Assembly: GCF_024637875.1 (NCBI RefSeq)
Contig: NZ_CP102451.1
Span: 248,001 to 312,000 of the forward strand
Origin: Vagococcus luciliae
GTDB lineage: Bacteria; Bacillota; Bacilli; Lactobacillales; Vagococcaceae
Length of the DNA: 64,000 nt
Direction: 5' to 3'
Below the pieces are notes generated by a model. It was not told the origin of the DNA, ran no database searches, and worked only from the letters and a program-made list of their open reading frames with translations. Positions 26,217-34,911 of this stretch are shown here, in pieces. Both the position numbers and the translations under genes were made by a program. Positions within the stretch are counted from its first letter, which is position 1. The number at the start of each line of letters is the position of its first letter.

Positions 26217-27188
26217 ATGACCACGTTAGACAATAGCTATTACCAAGCAATTAACTGGAATGCTGTTGAAGACATTATTGATAAGTCCACTTGGGAAAAA
26301 TTGACAGAACAATTTTGGTTGGATACACGTATTCCTTTATCAAACGATTTAGATGATTGGCGTAACTTTAACGACGATCAAAAAGAAAATATCGGTCTGG
26401 TATTTGGTGGGTTAACACTACTAGATACGATTCAATCTGAAAGTGCCATCGAAGCCTTACGAAAAGACAGCCGTACACCTCATGAGGAAGCTGTGTTAAA
26501 CAATATTCAATTTATGGAATCTGTTCATGCCAAAAGTTATTCATCCATCTTTAGTACACTAAACACTAAAGCTGAGATTGAAGAAATTTTTGAATGGACA
26601 AACACCAATCCTCAACTACAAAAAAAAGCTGAGATTATTAATGAAATTTATTTAAATGGATCCCCACTACAAAAAAAAGTAGCCAACGTGTATGCTGAAA
26701 CGTTTCTTTTCTACTCTGGTTTTTACGCACCATTGTACTACTTAGGAAACAACAAATTAGCAAACGTAGCTGAGATTATTAAATTAATCATCCGTGATGA
26801 GTCAGTTCATGGGACTTATATTGGGTATAAATTTCAACTAGGTTTCAATGAATTAAGTAATGAAGAACAAGAAGAAATGAAAGAATGGATGTATGACTTA
26901 CTCTTCACTCTTTACGAAAACGAAGAAGTCTATACTGAATTATTATATGATAAATTAGGTTGGACAGATGAGGTTAAAACATTCTTGCGTTATAATGCAA
27001 ATAAAGCTCTAATGAACTTAGGGATGGTTCCATTATTCCCAGATACAGCCAATGACGTGAACCCTATTGTCATGAACGGCTTATCAACTGGTACAAGTAA
27101 CCATGACTTTTTCTCTCAAGTAGGAAATGGTTATTTACTTGGGACAGTAGAAGCAATGGAAAATGATGATTACTTAATCGGTATGTAA
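26217..27188 (+). CDS. nrdF: Class Ib ribonucleoside-diphosphate reductase, beta subunit
   Basis: Dimetal (Mn or Fe) tyrosyl-radical subunit of the NrdEF enzyme, 323 residues. Metal ligands are seen in IQSESAIEALR, EEAVLNNIQFMESVHAKSYS (Glu and His) and IIRDESVHGTYIGYKF (Glu and His). The radical Tyr should lie in the VHAKSYS helix. The C-terminus (EAMENDDYLIGM) is acidic and would dock on NrdE. Last gene of the operon; a terminator follows at 27224. Confidence 0.96.
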   Translation: MTTLDNSYYQAINWNAVEDIIDKSTWEKLTEQFWLDTRIPLSNDLDDWRNFNDDQKENIGLVFGGLTLLDTIQSESAIEALRKDSRTPHEEAVLNNIQFMESVHAKSYSSIFSTLNTKAEIEEIFEWTNTNPQLQKKAEIINEIYLNGSPLQKKVANVYAETFLFYSGFYAPLYYLGNNKLANVAEIIKLIIRDESVHGTYIGYKFQLGFNELSNEEQEEMKEWMYDLLFTLYENEEVYTELLYDKLGWTDEVKTFLRYNANKALMNLGMVPLFPDTANDVNPIVMNGLSTGTSNHDFFSQVGNGYLLGTVEAMENDDYLIGM

Positions 27189-27223
27189 AACCAAAAAGAC
27201 TCACCCGTTTATTACAAAACTCT

Positions 27224-27270
27224 AAAAACACACCCGTTTTATTTCACATAAATTCAACGGGTGTGTTTTT
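27224..27270 (+). terminator. Terminator of nrdHIEF
   Basis: A 15-bp stem (27224-27238 with 27256-27270) with ACACACCCGTT/AACGGGTGTGT and T5, 36 bp after the nrdF stop. An extra partial copy of the left arm (TCACCCGTTT at 27201) could form an alternative fold. Confidence 0.85.
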
Positions 27271-27306
27271 ATGGTTAAAAGAATATCTCACCCAGTAGAA
27301 GTAAAA

Positions 27307-27338
27307 TAAAAAAGCCCTCCCTAATTATCAAGGAGAGC
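27307..27338 (-). terminator. Minus-strand terminator left by a decayed gene
   Basis: GCTCTCCTT with AGGGAGGGC around a short loop, followed on the minus strand by a T run. It sits 6 bp beyond the stop codon of the transporter remnant at 27344. Confidence 0.6.
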
Positions 27339-27343
27339 AATTA

Positions 27344-27560
27344 TTAATTAAAAAAGCGATTGTATCTTTTTGTAATATATGTCACAACTAATAAACAGAG
27401 ACTAGAAATGATAAGTACAATATTAACACCCAGCTTATCTGATACAATACTTAACAAGATTAAACTTAAAGAAAAAATCAATGAACATAATATACACTAC
27501 TTGTTGAATAAACTGATGCAATTTTTTCTGAGGATATTTTTTGTTATGTAACTGTCACTT
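27344..27560 (-). pseudogene. Remnant of a transporter C-terminus (MFS-like)
   Basis: Minus-strand translation gives a hydrophobic tail, CILCSLIFSLSLILLSIVSD then KLGVNIVLIISSLCLL and TYITKRYNRFFN, followed by a stop and a terminator. An in-frame stop precedes it, and upstream CISLFN resembles the loop of MFS exporters before the last helices. Only the final two helices remain. The family call is tentative. Confidence 0.4.
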
Positions 27561-27719
27561 GAGGAATATTTTTCATTATTTTTTCTACTTTCACTTAGGT
27601 GAATAATTTCATCACCTGTTTAAATTATTTACACTAAGTGAAATGGTCTAAATTTGTCTCATAAGATGCTCCTAGCTACGATGTATTTGTTTAAGTTTAC
27701 CACTTTTAAAACAAAAAAT

Positions 27720-27747
27720 AAAACACCCCTTTATTAAAGAGTGTTTC
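27720..27747 (-). terminator. Terminator of thiT
   Basis: AAACAC...GTGTTT with inner CTTTA/TAAAG pairing, about 10 bp past the thiT stop on the minus strand. Confidence 0.6.
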
Positions 27748-27757
27748 TTCAAATAGA

Positions 27758-28318
27758 TTAATTATCTTGTGGCATAAATAGGCTTTTATTTTTATTCAAG
27801 ATTAATAGTAAAATAACCATTGTCACAACACCAGTCAGTAAACCACTTATCCCATTTGCTACTAATGAATACGTCACTGGGGATAATCCCCAAATGGCAT
27901 ATTTACCCCAAAAGATAAATCCGGCAATAAAATGAAAAATGTAACGCGCTAACACACCAACAAATGTTCCAGAAACAACATATCTCCAAGCATTTGATGA
28001 ATTAGTTTTCAAAGTTGCTTGTAGTTTTTTACTAAACAAGCCAGAAAAACCAGCCGCTGCAAAAGCAAAAATGTATTCAATAATAACTTGAGAGACGGTT
28101 AAAAAATAAACTTGTCCCATTAAAAAATGTAGTAAGCCCCAAACTAACCCAGCATATATTCCCGGTACAGTTCCACGACGTAATGCATATAATGTTAAGG
28201 GAATCATTCCTAAGGAAACAGAAAATCCTGTCCCTATATTTAATGGAATAAACGATAATGCCATTGATAATGCGGCAACGATCGTCCCCTCTAAAATAAT
28301 TCTTGACCTTTTAGACAT
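27758..28318 (-). CDS. thiT: Thiamine transporter S component ThiT (ECF type)
   Basis: Substrate-binding membrane subunit of an energy-coupling-factor transporter that takes up thiamine. The 186 residues give six predicted membrane helices. Signature pieces are GTIVAALSMALSFIPL near the start, PLTLYALRRGTVPGIYAGLV, and IIEYIFAFAAAGFSG with the helix-5/6 thiamine-binding Trp, Tyr and Asn set (WGKYAIWG and YSLVANG). The ECF energising module (EcfA, EcfA', EcfT) is not in the window. A TPP riboswitch precedes the gene, which confirms the vitamin. ATG 28318 follows AGGAGGAG. Confidence 0.93.
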   Translation of the reverse strand: MSKRSRIILEGTIVAALSMALSFIPLNIGTGFSVSLGMIPLTLYALRRGTVPGIYAGLVWGLLHFLMGQVYFLTVSQVIIEYIFAFAAAGFSGLFSKKLQATLKTNSSNAWRYVVSGTFVGVLARYIFHFIAGFIFWGKYAIWGLSPVTYSLVANGISGLLTGVVTMVILLLILNKNKSLFMPQDN

Positions 28319-28388
28319 AAAAAAACTCCTCCTATTATTGATTCATACGTGACCAATCAACAAAAGAGCAGTACTTACTTGCTACCAC

Positions 28389-28480
28389 TTCACACAATTC
28401 CTACGATTGAATTAACAATATCAGGTTCGAGGGTTTAGAGTTTAGACTCATTCTCAGCTTGAAGGGCTCCCCTTTGTGAC
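28389..28480 (-). promoter_or_regulatory. TPP riboswitch (THI box)
   Basis: Minus-strand sequence follows the TPP aptamer in order: GGGGAGCCC, GCTGAGAATGAG, ACCCTCGAACCTGAT, GTTAATTCAATCGTAGGAA. The GCUGAGA and CUGAU...GUUAAU core and CGUAGGAA 3' strand are conserved; only the P3 arm is variable. It sits 70 bp before thiT. High TPP should switch off thiamine uptake, probably by hiding the ribosome-binding site, because no clear terminator lies between. Confidence 0.93.
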
Positions 28481-28576
28481 GGTTATGTATTTGATTTATT
28501 CCACACACAGTATGTCATGTATCCGCTTAAGAGTCAAATTAATCACTCATACTCTGTTAATCATCTAATTATTTAA

Positions 28577-28830
28577 TTATTCAGATACAATATTTTTACA
28601 AATTTGAATAATATCAGTCATCCCTTGCGCTAAGCGATGATAGTCATTAACAAGTAAGTAGCATATTTCCTCTATCTTTTTTGCATTCTTTAAAAAATTC
28701 TGCTCCTTATTCATAACATAATCATACAAATATTACGTTAATACATAAAGAGTTCGTTGTTGAAATCCCTCACCCGTATCTTTTTTGACATCAAAAAACG
28801 CTTCACGATACTTTTTTAAACTTTTCTAGT
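28577..28830 (-). pseudogene. Decayed ORF, family unknown
   Basis: The minus strand reads FKKYREAFFDVKKDTGEGFQ then, after a stop, YLYDYVMNKEQNFLKNAKKI and LAQGMTDIIQICKNIVSE before the end. Codon pattern and length suggest an old protein-coding gene that has lost its start and gained a stop. The rest of 28491-29063 shows no gene. I cannot name the family. Confidence 0.35.
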
Positions 28831-29063
28831 CTTAATTTTCCTATGCCTTGTCTGAATTTAACATATATTTTATATTACTTTTCTTCTATATTCTAGTGTA
28901 AAAGCTCAATAACTCGTAACAATTTCTCTTATAAATACCAAATTTTTATCATCATTATATAAAAAGAAGCTATTTTTGATAAAATAATTTCTTTTACATA
29001 ACACACTACATACATTTTTCTGTTTCATATAATTTCTAATATAGCTAAAACCATGAATAAAAA

Positions 29064-29110
29064 ATGTGATTACTAATTTCCAATTAATTCTTGGTAAATA
29101 GTAATCACAT
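29064..29110 (-). terminator. Terminator of the LPXTG protein gene
   Basis: A 12-bp stem (ATGTGATTACTA with its complement, 29064-29075 and 29099-29110), followed on the minus strand by a T run. It lies 40 bp after the stop codon. Confidence 0.8.
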
Positions 29111-29150
29111 AGATATTTTTATTATTTATATCTTATATAAAAATATTATA

Positions 29151-32100
29151 TTAATTGAGGCAAAATAACATCACACATGATAATAGTAATAAAAAACCAA
29201 TATAAATTAATTCTATATCAAATTTATCTCCAGTTTTTGGTAATTGTCGTCTGATATTTTTTTTGTCCTTAACAATAATTCTATCCGCCGTCTTTTGATT
29301 GCTCATTTTCATCTCAGTCACTTCACTGGTTTCACCTGCTTTAATCGCAAATCGTTGAGGGCTCGTGTCTAACTCATACCCCTCTGGGGCTTGAGTTTCC
29401 ACAAAGTAATACGACCCCACAGATAAGCCCTCATAATTTAAAATGCCTTTCGCATTCGTGGTCAATTCACTCGCCACTTCCTCACCCGCGGCCGTATACA
29501 AACTAAATTTGGCCCCAGATAATACCTCATGCGTTAACCCATCTTCTTTGATCAATCGAACGGCCCCACGTTCTTCCGCCGTCTTTTGATTGCTCATTTT
29601 CATCTCAGTCACTTCACTGGTTTCACCCGCTTTAATCGCAAATCGTTGAGGGCTCGTGTCTAACTCATACCCCTCTGGGGCTTGAGTTTCCACAAAGTAA
29701 TACGACCCCACAGATAAGCCCTCATAATTTAAAATGCCTTTCGCATTCGTGGTCAATTCACTCGCCACTTCCTCACCCGCGGCCGTATACAAACTAAATT
29801 TGGCCCCAGATAATACCTCATGCGTTAACCCATCTTCTTTGATCAATCGAACGGCCCCACGTTCTTCCGCCGTCTTTTGATTGCTCATTTTCATCTCAGT
29901 CACTTCACTGGTTTCACCCGCTTTAATCGCAAATCGTTGAGGGCTCGTGTCTAACTCATACCCCTCTGGGGCTTGAGTTTCCACAAAGTAATACGACCCC
30001 ACAGATAAGCCCTCATAATTTAAAATGCCTTTCGCATTCGTGGTCAATTCACTCGCCACTTCCTCACCCGCGGCCGTATACAAACTAAATTTGGCCCCAG
30101 ATAATACCTCATGCGTTAACCCATCTTCTTTGATCAATCGAACGGCCCCACGTTCTTCCGCCGTCTTTTGATTGCTCATTTTCATCTCAGTCACTTCACT
30201 GGTTTCACCCGCTTTAATCGCAAATCGTTGAGGGCTCGTGTCTAACTCATACCCCTCTGGGGCTTGAGTTTCCACAAAGTAATACGACCCCACAGATAAG
30301 CCCTCATAATTTAAAATGCCTTTCGCATTCGTGGTCAATTCACTCGCCACTTCCTCACCCGCGGCCGTATACAAACTAAATTTGGCCCCAGATAATACCT
30401 CATGCGTTAACCCATCTTCTTTGATCAATCGAACGGCCCCACGTTCTTCCGCCGTCTTTTGATTGCTCATTTTCATCTCAGTCACTTCACTGGTTTCACC
30501 CGCTTTAATCGCAAATCGTTGAGGGCTCGTGTCTAACTCATACCCCTCTGGGGCTTGAGTTTCCACAAAGTAATACGACCCCACAGATAAGCCCTCATAA
30601 TTTAAAATGCCTTTCGCATTCGTGGTCAATTCACTCGCCACTTCCTCACCCGCGGCCGTATACAAACTAAATTTGGCCCCAGATAATACCTCATGCGTTA
30701 ACCCATCTTCTTTGATCAATCGAACGGCCCCACGTTCTTCCGCCGTCTTTTGATTGCTCATTTTCATCTCAGTCACTTCACTGGTTTCACCCGCTTTAAT
30801 CGCAAATCGTTGAGGGCTCGTGTCTAACTCATACCCCTCTGGGGCTTGAGTTTCCACAAAGTAATACGACCCCACAGATAAGCCCTCATAATTTAAAATG
30901 CCTTTCGCATTCGTGGTCAATTCACTCGCCACTTCCTCACCCGCGGCCGTATACAAACTAAATTTGGCCCCAGATAATACCTCATGCGTTAACCCATCTT
31001 CTTTGATCAATCGAACGGCCCCACGTTCTTCCGCCGTCTTTTGATTGCTCATTTTCATCTCAGTCACTTCACTGGTTTCACCTGCTTTAATCGCAAATCG
31101 TTGAGGGCTCGTGTCTAACTCATACCCCTCTGGGGCTTGAGTTTCCACAAAGTAATACGACCCCACAGATAAGCCCTCATAATTTAAAATGCCTTTCGCA
31201 TTCGTGGTCAATTCACTCGCCACTTCCTCACCCGCGGCCGTATACAAACTAAATTTGGCCCCAGATAATACCTCATGCGTTAACCCATCTTCTTTGATCA
31301 AACGTACTGCTCCAAATATTGGAAAAATTGGGTTTGGATCCCATCGATGAGTCTCACTATTTATTTTAATATTTTTCCCGATTATACTACCATCAAGATT
31401 TTTATCCACATTTATATCTGCCTTTGGAGCCAAAACAGTCCCTAAAAAAGGGGCCTCTATATTTAAACCTGTAATATTATTTCCAAAGTTCCATATCAAA
31501 TTAGCATCTGAAAAATCCTCTGTTTCATGGTTACTACGATTGTTATATTCTATTTTAGACAATACATTCAGTTTATTGACTTCCCCTGTAACATTTATAA
31601 TGACTAATTTGTTGTAAGGATTAATAATTTGAAAAGGAGTATTACTCTCTAATAACTCACTCTTAATATTTATAAAAACGGTATCTTCTTTAATTTCGGG
31701 GACTATAAATTTTCTTATGTTTTTATCTTCAAAACTATTATTATCTAAAAATATTTTACTTAACGTATAAAAATATGATGCTTTTTGTTCTAATCTATTA
31801 AATTCATATTGAAAATCTATATATTCTTTATTGTGATCCTGATAAATAGAAGAAATCGGTACGTGATCCAATTTGATCCCGTTAAGAGACACATAACGAC
31901 CATTATCTACTATATCTAACTTATTATCTTTTCCAACTACAAATTTTGTAGACCGTTGATCATTTTCGTTAATAAATGAAGAACTAACAATACTATGAAC
32001 TTTATTTAAGTATACTATTTCTTGATTCAATGTTCCTTCACGAATATCCGTTCCAAAATTCGAGTTAGCATAAAAATTATTACAAGCAATATTACCATTA

Positions 32101-32303
32101 ACATGTGCTCCTATTTCAACACTATTTTCAGCAAAAGCATGAAACTTAGATGCTATACCCAACTCACCTAAATTGGGGCCCAAATCTGAATAAATATCTC
32201 CCCCTTCTGGAAATGACTGACCACTCGCAACAGTTACAATACCCATACAGAATAAAAACAAAGTTACAAAAATCATCCAAACCCTTATAATGCTTTTTTT
32301 CAT
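29151..32303 (-). CDS. LPXTG cell-wall-anchored adhesin-like protein with seven CnaB/SpaA repeats
   Basis: A 1050-residue surface protein. A signal peptide (about 1-28) ends near VASGQS. Residues about 30-330 match the choice-of-anchor-A pattern (KFHAFAENSVEIGAHVNGNI and later GSIIGKNIKINSETHRWDP). Seven repeats of 97 residues follow. Each is a prealbumin-like CnaB/SpaA domain with isopeptide Lys in LSGAKFSLYT and the Glu-bearing E-box YYFVETQAPEGYELD. The C-terminus has the sortase motif LPKTG and a hydrophobic stretch, but ends LFCLN without the usual basic tail. It is probably anchored by the housekeeping sortase A and used for attachment or as a stalk. Monocistronic. Confidence 0.9.
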   Translation of the reverse strand: MKKSIIRVWMIFVTLFLFCMGIVTVASGQSFPEGGDIYSDLGPNLGELGIASKFHAFAENSVEIGAHVNGNIACNNFYANSNFGTDIREGTLNQEIVYLNKVHSIVSSSFINENDQRSTKFVVGKDNKLDIVDNGRYVSLNGIKLDHVPISSIYQDHNKEYIDFQYEFNRLEQKASYFYTLSKIFLDNNSFEDKNIRKFIVPEIKEDTVFINIKSELLESNTPFQIINPYNKLVIINVTGEVNKLNVLSKIEYNNRSNHETEDFSDANLIWNFGNNITGLNIEAPFLGTVLAPKADINVDKNLDGSIIGKNIKINSETHRWDPNPIFPIFGAVRLIKEDGLTHEVLSGAKFSLYTAAGEEVASELTTNAKGILNYEGLSVGSYYFVETQAPEGYELDTSPQRFAIKAGETSEVTEMKMSNQKTAEERGAVRLIKEDGLTHEVLSGAKFSLYTAAGEEVASELTTNAKGILNYEGLSVGSYYFVETQAPEGYELDTSPQRFAIKAGETSEVTEMKMSNQKTAEERGAVRLIKEDGLTHEVLSGAKFSLYTAAGEEVASELTTNAKGILNYEGLSVGSYYFVETQAPEGYELDTSPQRFAIKAGETSEVTEMKMSNQKTAEERGAVRLIKEDGLTHEVLSGAKFSLYTAAGEEVASELTTNAKGILNYEGLSVGSYYFVETQAPEGYELDTSPQRFAIKAGETSEVTEMKMSNQKTAEERGAVRLIKEDGLTHEVLSGAKFSLYTAAGEEVASELTTNAKGILNYEGLSVGSYYFVETQAPEGYELDTSPQRFAIKAGETSEVTEMKMSNQKTAEERGAVRLIKEDGLTHEVLSGAKFSLYTAAGEEVASELTTNAKGILNYEGLSVGSYYFVETQAPEGYELDTSPQRFAIKAGETSEVTEMKMSNQKTAEERGAVRLIKEDGLTHEVLSGAKFSLYTAAGEEVASELTTNAKGILNYEGLSVGSYYFVETQAPEGYELDTSPQRFAIKAGETSEVTEMKMSNQKTADRIIVKDKKNIRRQLPKTGDKFDIELIYIGFLLLLSCVMLFCLN
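29277..31313 (-). repeat. Seven tandem 291-bp repeats encoding CnaB domains
   Basis: Junction sequence CGGCCCCACG recurs at 29561, 29852, 30143, 30434, 30725 and 31016, exactly 291 bp (97 codons) apart, giving seven units. Units look identical apart from the outer edges and one C/T site: the first and last units read CACCTGCTTT where the five inner ones read CACCCGCTTT. The repeats are clearly richer in G+C than flanking DNA. Copy number should vary by recombination. Confidence 0.95.
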
Positions 32304-32491
32304 ACTTCATCCTCCTCATTGCTCAAAAATTCACAATCGTTATGTCGTAATTATAACACTTTAAACGATAAAAAAGAATACTTTGTATAATAAATAAAAA
32401 GTAAAAAACATTATTATATTAAAAATAAAGTAAGAAAATACATTTTCCTACTTTATCAAATCTAACTACCATTATTATCTTTCATCAAACA

Positions 32492-33118
32492 TTAATCCAA
32501 ATTTCTTTTATCATGGTAATCTTTCTTTTTTTGATTCCATATTTTTTTATCTTTTTCACTAACTTCACGAATTAATTTAGCAGGATTTCCCCCCACAATT
32601 GTATTATCAGGAACATCTTTTGTTACTACCGATCCTGCGGCAATAACCGCATTTTTACCAACTGTTACTCCAGGTAGGATAATTGAATTTGCTCCTACCC
32701 ACACATTATCTTTAATTGTAATTGGGTACCCAAATTCTAATTTTTCAATACGAATATCTGGATCAATTGGATGACCTGCTGTATATAACCCTACTCTTGG
32801 ACCTAACATCACATTATTTCCAATAGTTATCTGATTAACATCCAAAAAAATACAATCCATATTAGCAAAAAAATTATCGCCTACTTTTGTATGTCTGCCA
32901 TATCCTACATGAACAGGCGGAAGTATATGAGGATTGTCCCCAGTTGAATCAAACAACTCTTTTACTAATTGCTTAATCCTATCTTGGTTTTCTATAGGCT
33001 CCATATTTATTTTTTGAGCAATTATTTTTCCGTTAAGTGATTTATTTTCTTCTAAAATATGTTTTGATACATATAATTCACCATTCAACATCTCTTCATA
33101 TTCAAAATCATTAGGCAT
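32492..33118 (-). CDS. Sugar O-acetyltransferase (maltose/galactoside acetyltransferase family)
   Basis: Left-handed beta-helix acetyltransferase of 208 residues using acetyl-CoA. The N-terminal helical part (NDFEYEEMLNGELYVSKH, the maltose-acetyltransferase cap) precedes hexapeptide repeats. Catalytic His lies in LYTAGHPIDPD, and the typical closing is VPDNTIVGGNPAKLIREV. The frame is open 20 codons further upstream, but ATG 33118 (MPNDFEYEEM) matches where family members begin and has TTGGAG about 11 nt before it. It likely detoxifies non-metabolised sugars; the true acceptor is unknown. Confidence 0.88.
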   Translation of the reverse strand: MPNDFEYEEMLNGELYVSKHILEENKSLNGKIIAQKINMEPIENQDRIKQLVKELFDSTGDNPHILPPVHVGYGRHTKVGDNFFANMDCIFLDVNQITIGNNVMLGPRVGLYTAGHPIDPDIRIEKLEFGYPITIKDNVWVGANSIILPGVTVGKNAVIAAGSVVTKDVPDNTIVGGNPAKLIREVSEKDKKIWNQKKKDYHDKRNLD

Positions 33119-33178
33119 AAAAAAACACTCCAATCTAGATAAAGATAAACTACAATTCAATATCATAAATTTTATCAA

Positions 33179-33569
33179 ATATAGTAATTTAAGTACAACT
33201 TAACACTCTTATAAATATTAGAAGTGATAAAAATAGCTCTCATCCTACTATTGGCAGTAAGAAAGTTGATAGAACTTATCCAAATATATAAATCGTTGTT
33301 TCTATGAGTTAATTACTAAATATTGTCTTAGAAAACCTATAGAAAGGAAAGAAATAATGATTAAACAAATTTCAATGATACTAATATGAGAACTCATCAA
33401 CCAAAAAATTAGATAGTTAGATTAGTAATTACTTTTATTATTTTAATTAATTTTTTTGGCATATCGGGCTATAGATTAGTCAGAAATACTGATATTTCTT
33501 CGAAAATTCACCTTATAACTGTTTTTAGTAATGGAGATATTTAAGTGAAAATATCCATTTTATCGTATC
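33179..33569. other. Intergenic region with worn coding sequence
   Basis: Plus-strand fragments such as ITFIILINFFGISGYRLVRN are open over about 50 codons but lack a start and are bounded by stops. They look like the remains of a small membrane or secreted protein gene upstream of the next pseudogene. No repeat or RNA structure is seen. Confidence 0.3.
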
Positions 33570-33836
33570 ATGTCATCTTATATGTCTAGTAAAGATACTG
33601 AAAGTAGCGTGATATAAATAACACTTGGATATAGTTTTGACTGATCTTTTAAACACAAAGAAAGCATCATCATTCCATATGATAAAGAATTCTTTAATGG
33701 CATTGATACACTCCATATCGTCAGTCCTGATGACGAAGTGTTATCATCTATTCCTTTGGATGAAAAAAGAATTAGATATTTCCTTTCTTTCCATGATATA
33801 GTTATCCAAACAAACAACGAGGAGAAAAATATATGA
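33570..33836 (+). pseudogene. Broken small gene, DUF3884-like
   Basis: An 89-codon frame from ATG 33570 to TGA 33834-33836, interrupted by two stops. The intact second half reads IDTLHIVSPDDEVLSSIPLD then RIRYFLSFHDIVIQTNNEEK, which recalls DUF3884, a small family of unknown role in enterococci and relatives. The final TGA overlaps the ATG of the TmrB-like gene (ATGA), so the two were once one translationally coupled unit. Confidence 0.45.
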
Positions 33837-34351
33837 TTATTTGGATAAATGGGGCATTTGGCGCAGGTAAAACAACAGTGGCGACTGAATTAGTTAAACA
33901 AATTCAACCTTCCTTTTTGTATGATCCAGAAAATATTGGTGATATTTTTCGTTCAAACTTACCAATCAGTATGCAAAAAAATGATTTTCAATATTATCCT
34001 GAATGGCGTCAGTGGAATGTTTATCTACTTAAAAAAATTTATCAAGAATACGATGGAGATATCATTGTACCTATGACGATTTACAAAGCAGAAGCTGTTT
34101 CTGAGATTCTTGGAAAGTTACGTGAAGAAAATATACCAGTTTGTCATATTCAACTCGATGTGCCAAAAGAAACTATTATTTCAAGACTCCAAGAACGTCC
34201 TAAAGCATTAATTGAATGGGGTGAGAGTAAAGTCGATGAGATAATAGAAGCATTCAATGCTTTTCCACAAGACGATAAAATAATGAATGATGAGAGACCA
34301 ATAAAAGAGGTCTTATCTGACATCATAAAAAAAATAGAACAGCAGAGATAA
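33833..34351 (+). CDS. P-loop ATP-binding protein, tunicamycin-resistance TmrB-like
   Basis: A 172-residue P-loop protein. The Walker A motif is in MIIWINGAFGAGKTTVATEL. The order of later motifs follows TmrB of Bacillus subtilis: FLYDPENIGDIFRSNLP, FQYYPEWRQWNVYLL, IIVPMTIYKAEAV, and a Lys/Arg lid (RLQERPKALIEWG). TmrB binds tunicamycin and gives resistance; relatives may be small-molecule kinases. Resistance here is inference only. It starts inside the end of the preceding pseudogene and shares a convergent terminator with the acetyltransferase gene. Confidence 0.78.
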   Translation: MIIWINGAFGAGKTTVATELVKQIQPSFLYDPENIGDIFRSNLPISMQKNDFQYYPEWRQWNVYLLKKIYQEYDGDIIVPMTIYKAEAVSEILGKLREENIPVCHIQLDVPKETIISRLQERPKALIEWGESKVDEIIEAFNAFPQDDKIMNDERPIKEVLSDIIKKIEQQR

Positions 34352-34371
34352 ATTACCTTATCTTCTGCTGT
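34338..34371. terminator. Bidirectional terminator between convergent genes
   Basis: ACAGCAGA/TCTGCTGT with inner GATAA/TTATC pairing, then CTTTT on the plus strand. It overlaps the end of the TmrB-like gene and precedes the stop of the minus-strand acetyltransferase. Confidence 0.7.
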
Positions 34372-34374
34372 CTT

Positions 34375-34911
34375 TTAATTATCTATCCAATATCTTCTGA
34401 CTAACTTACCATCTGATTCATCCAACACTTTATTTTCAAGTATGCCACCATTATGTTCAATTACTTTGGCTGACCCAATATTATCATCATTACAAGTGAT
34501 GAGTAATTTTTTAATAGGACTTTCTTTCTTCTCAAGTAACATCTCTTTAAGCATTCGGCTTCCATAACCTTTGTTTCTTTCAGACGGAGCGACTGAATAA
34601 CCAATGTGTCCGCCAAAATGAAACAAATACTCATTCAACTCATGTCTAAAGTGAATCATTCCTATAATCTTTTTATCTGTTTCTCTAACAAATAAATACT
34701 GCTCTCCCGTGACAAAATCTGGATTAGGAATTGTTTCGTTGGATTCGTATAATACAAGATGTTCTATCCAATCTTGTATATTGGTAAAATTAGATAACCC
34801 ACTTGCCCCATCTATCCAATTAACACCTGATTGACTTAAAAATTCTGTTTTATAATCTAATATCTCTTTTTCCCATTCAGTTGTTGGTTTAATTAATAAC
34901 ATTTTCGTCAC
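34375..34911 (-). CDS. GNAT-family N-acetyltransferase
   Basis: A 178-residue acetyltransferase of the RimJ/RimL-like branch (GNAT domain about 20-175). The acetyl-CoA loop is GYSVAPSERNKGYGSRML, preceded by IGMIHFRHELNEYL and followed by LLITCNDDNIGSAKVIEHNG, all in the usual order. The substrate is unknown; close-looking proteins are annotated only as acetyltransferases. Its start overlaps the end of the P-loop gene by 4 bp (ATGA), so the two are co-translated. Confidence 0.85.
   Translation of the reverse strand: MTKMLLIKPTTEWEKEILDYKTEFLSQSGVNWIDGASGLSNFTNIQDWIEHLVLYESNETIPNPDFVTGEQYLFVRETDKKIIGMIHFRHELNEYLFHFGGHIGYSVAPSERNKGYGSRMLKEMLLEKKESPIKKLLITCNDDNIGSAKVIEHNGGILENKVLDESDGKLVRRYWIDN

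Noticed and set aside
27360-27551. 63-codon plus-strand ORF
   Set aside because: Antisense to a minus-strand transporter remnant and without a ribosome-binding site.
29277-31313. Regular direct repeats considered as CRISPR or satellite
   Set aside because: The unit is 291 bp in frame with a surface protein and has no spacers; it encodes CnaB domains.
33578-33817. 79-codon minus-strand ORF
   Set aside because: Antisense to the DUF3884-like pseudogene, whose plus-strand reading is the better protein match.
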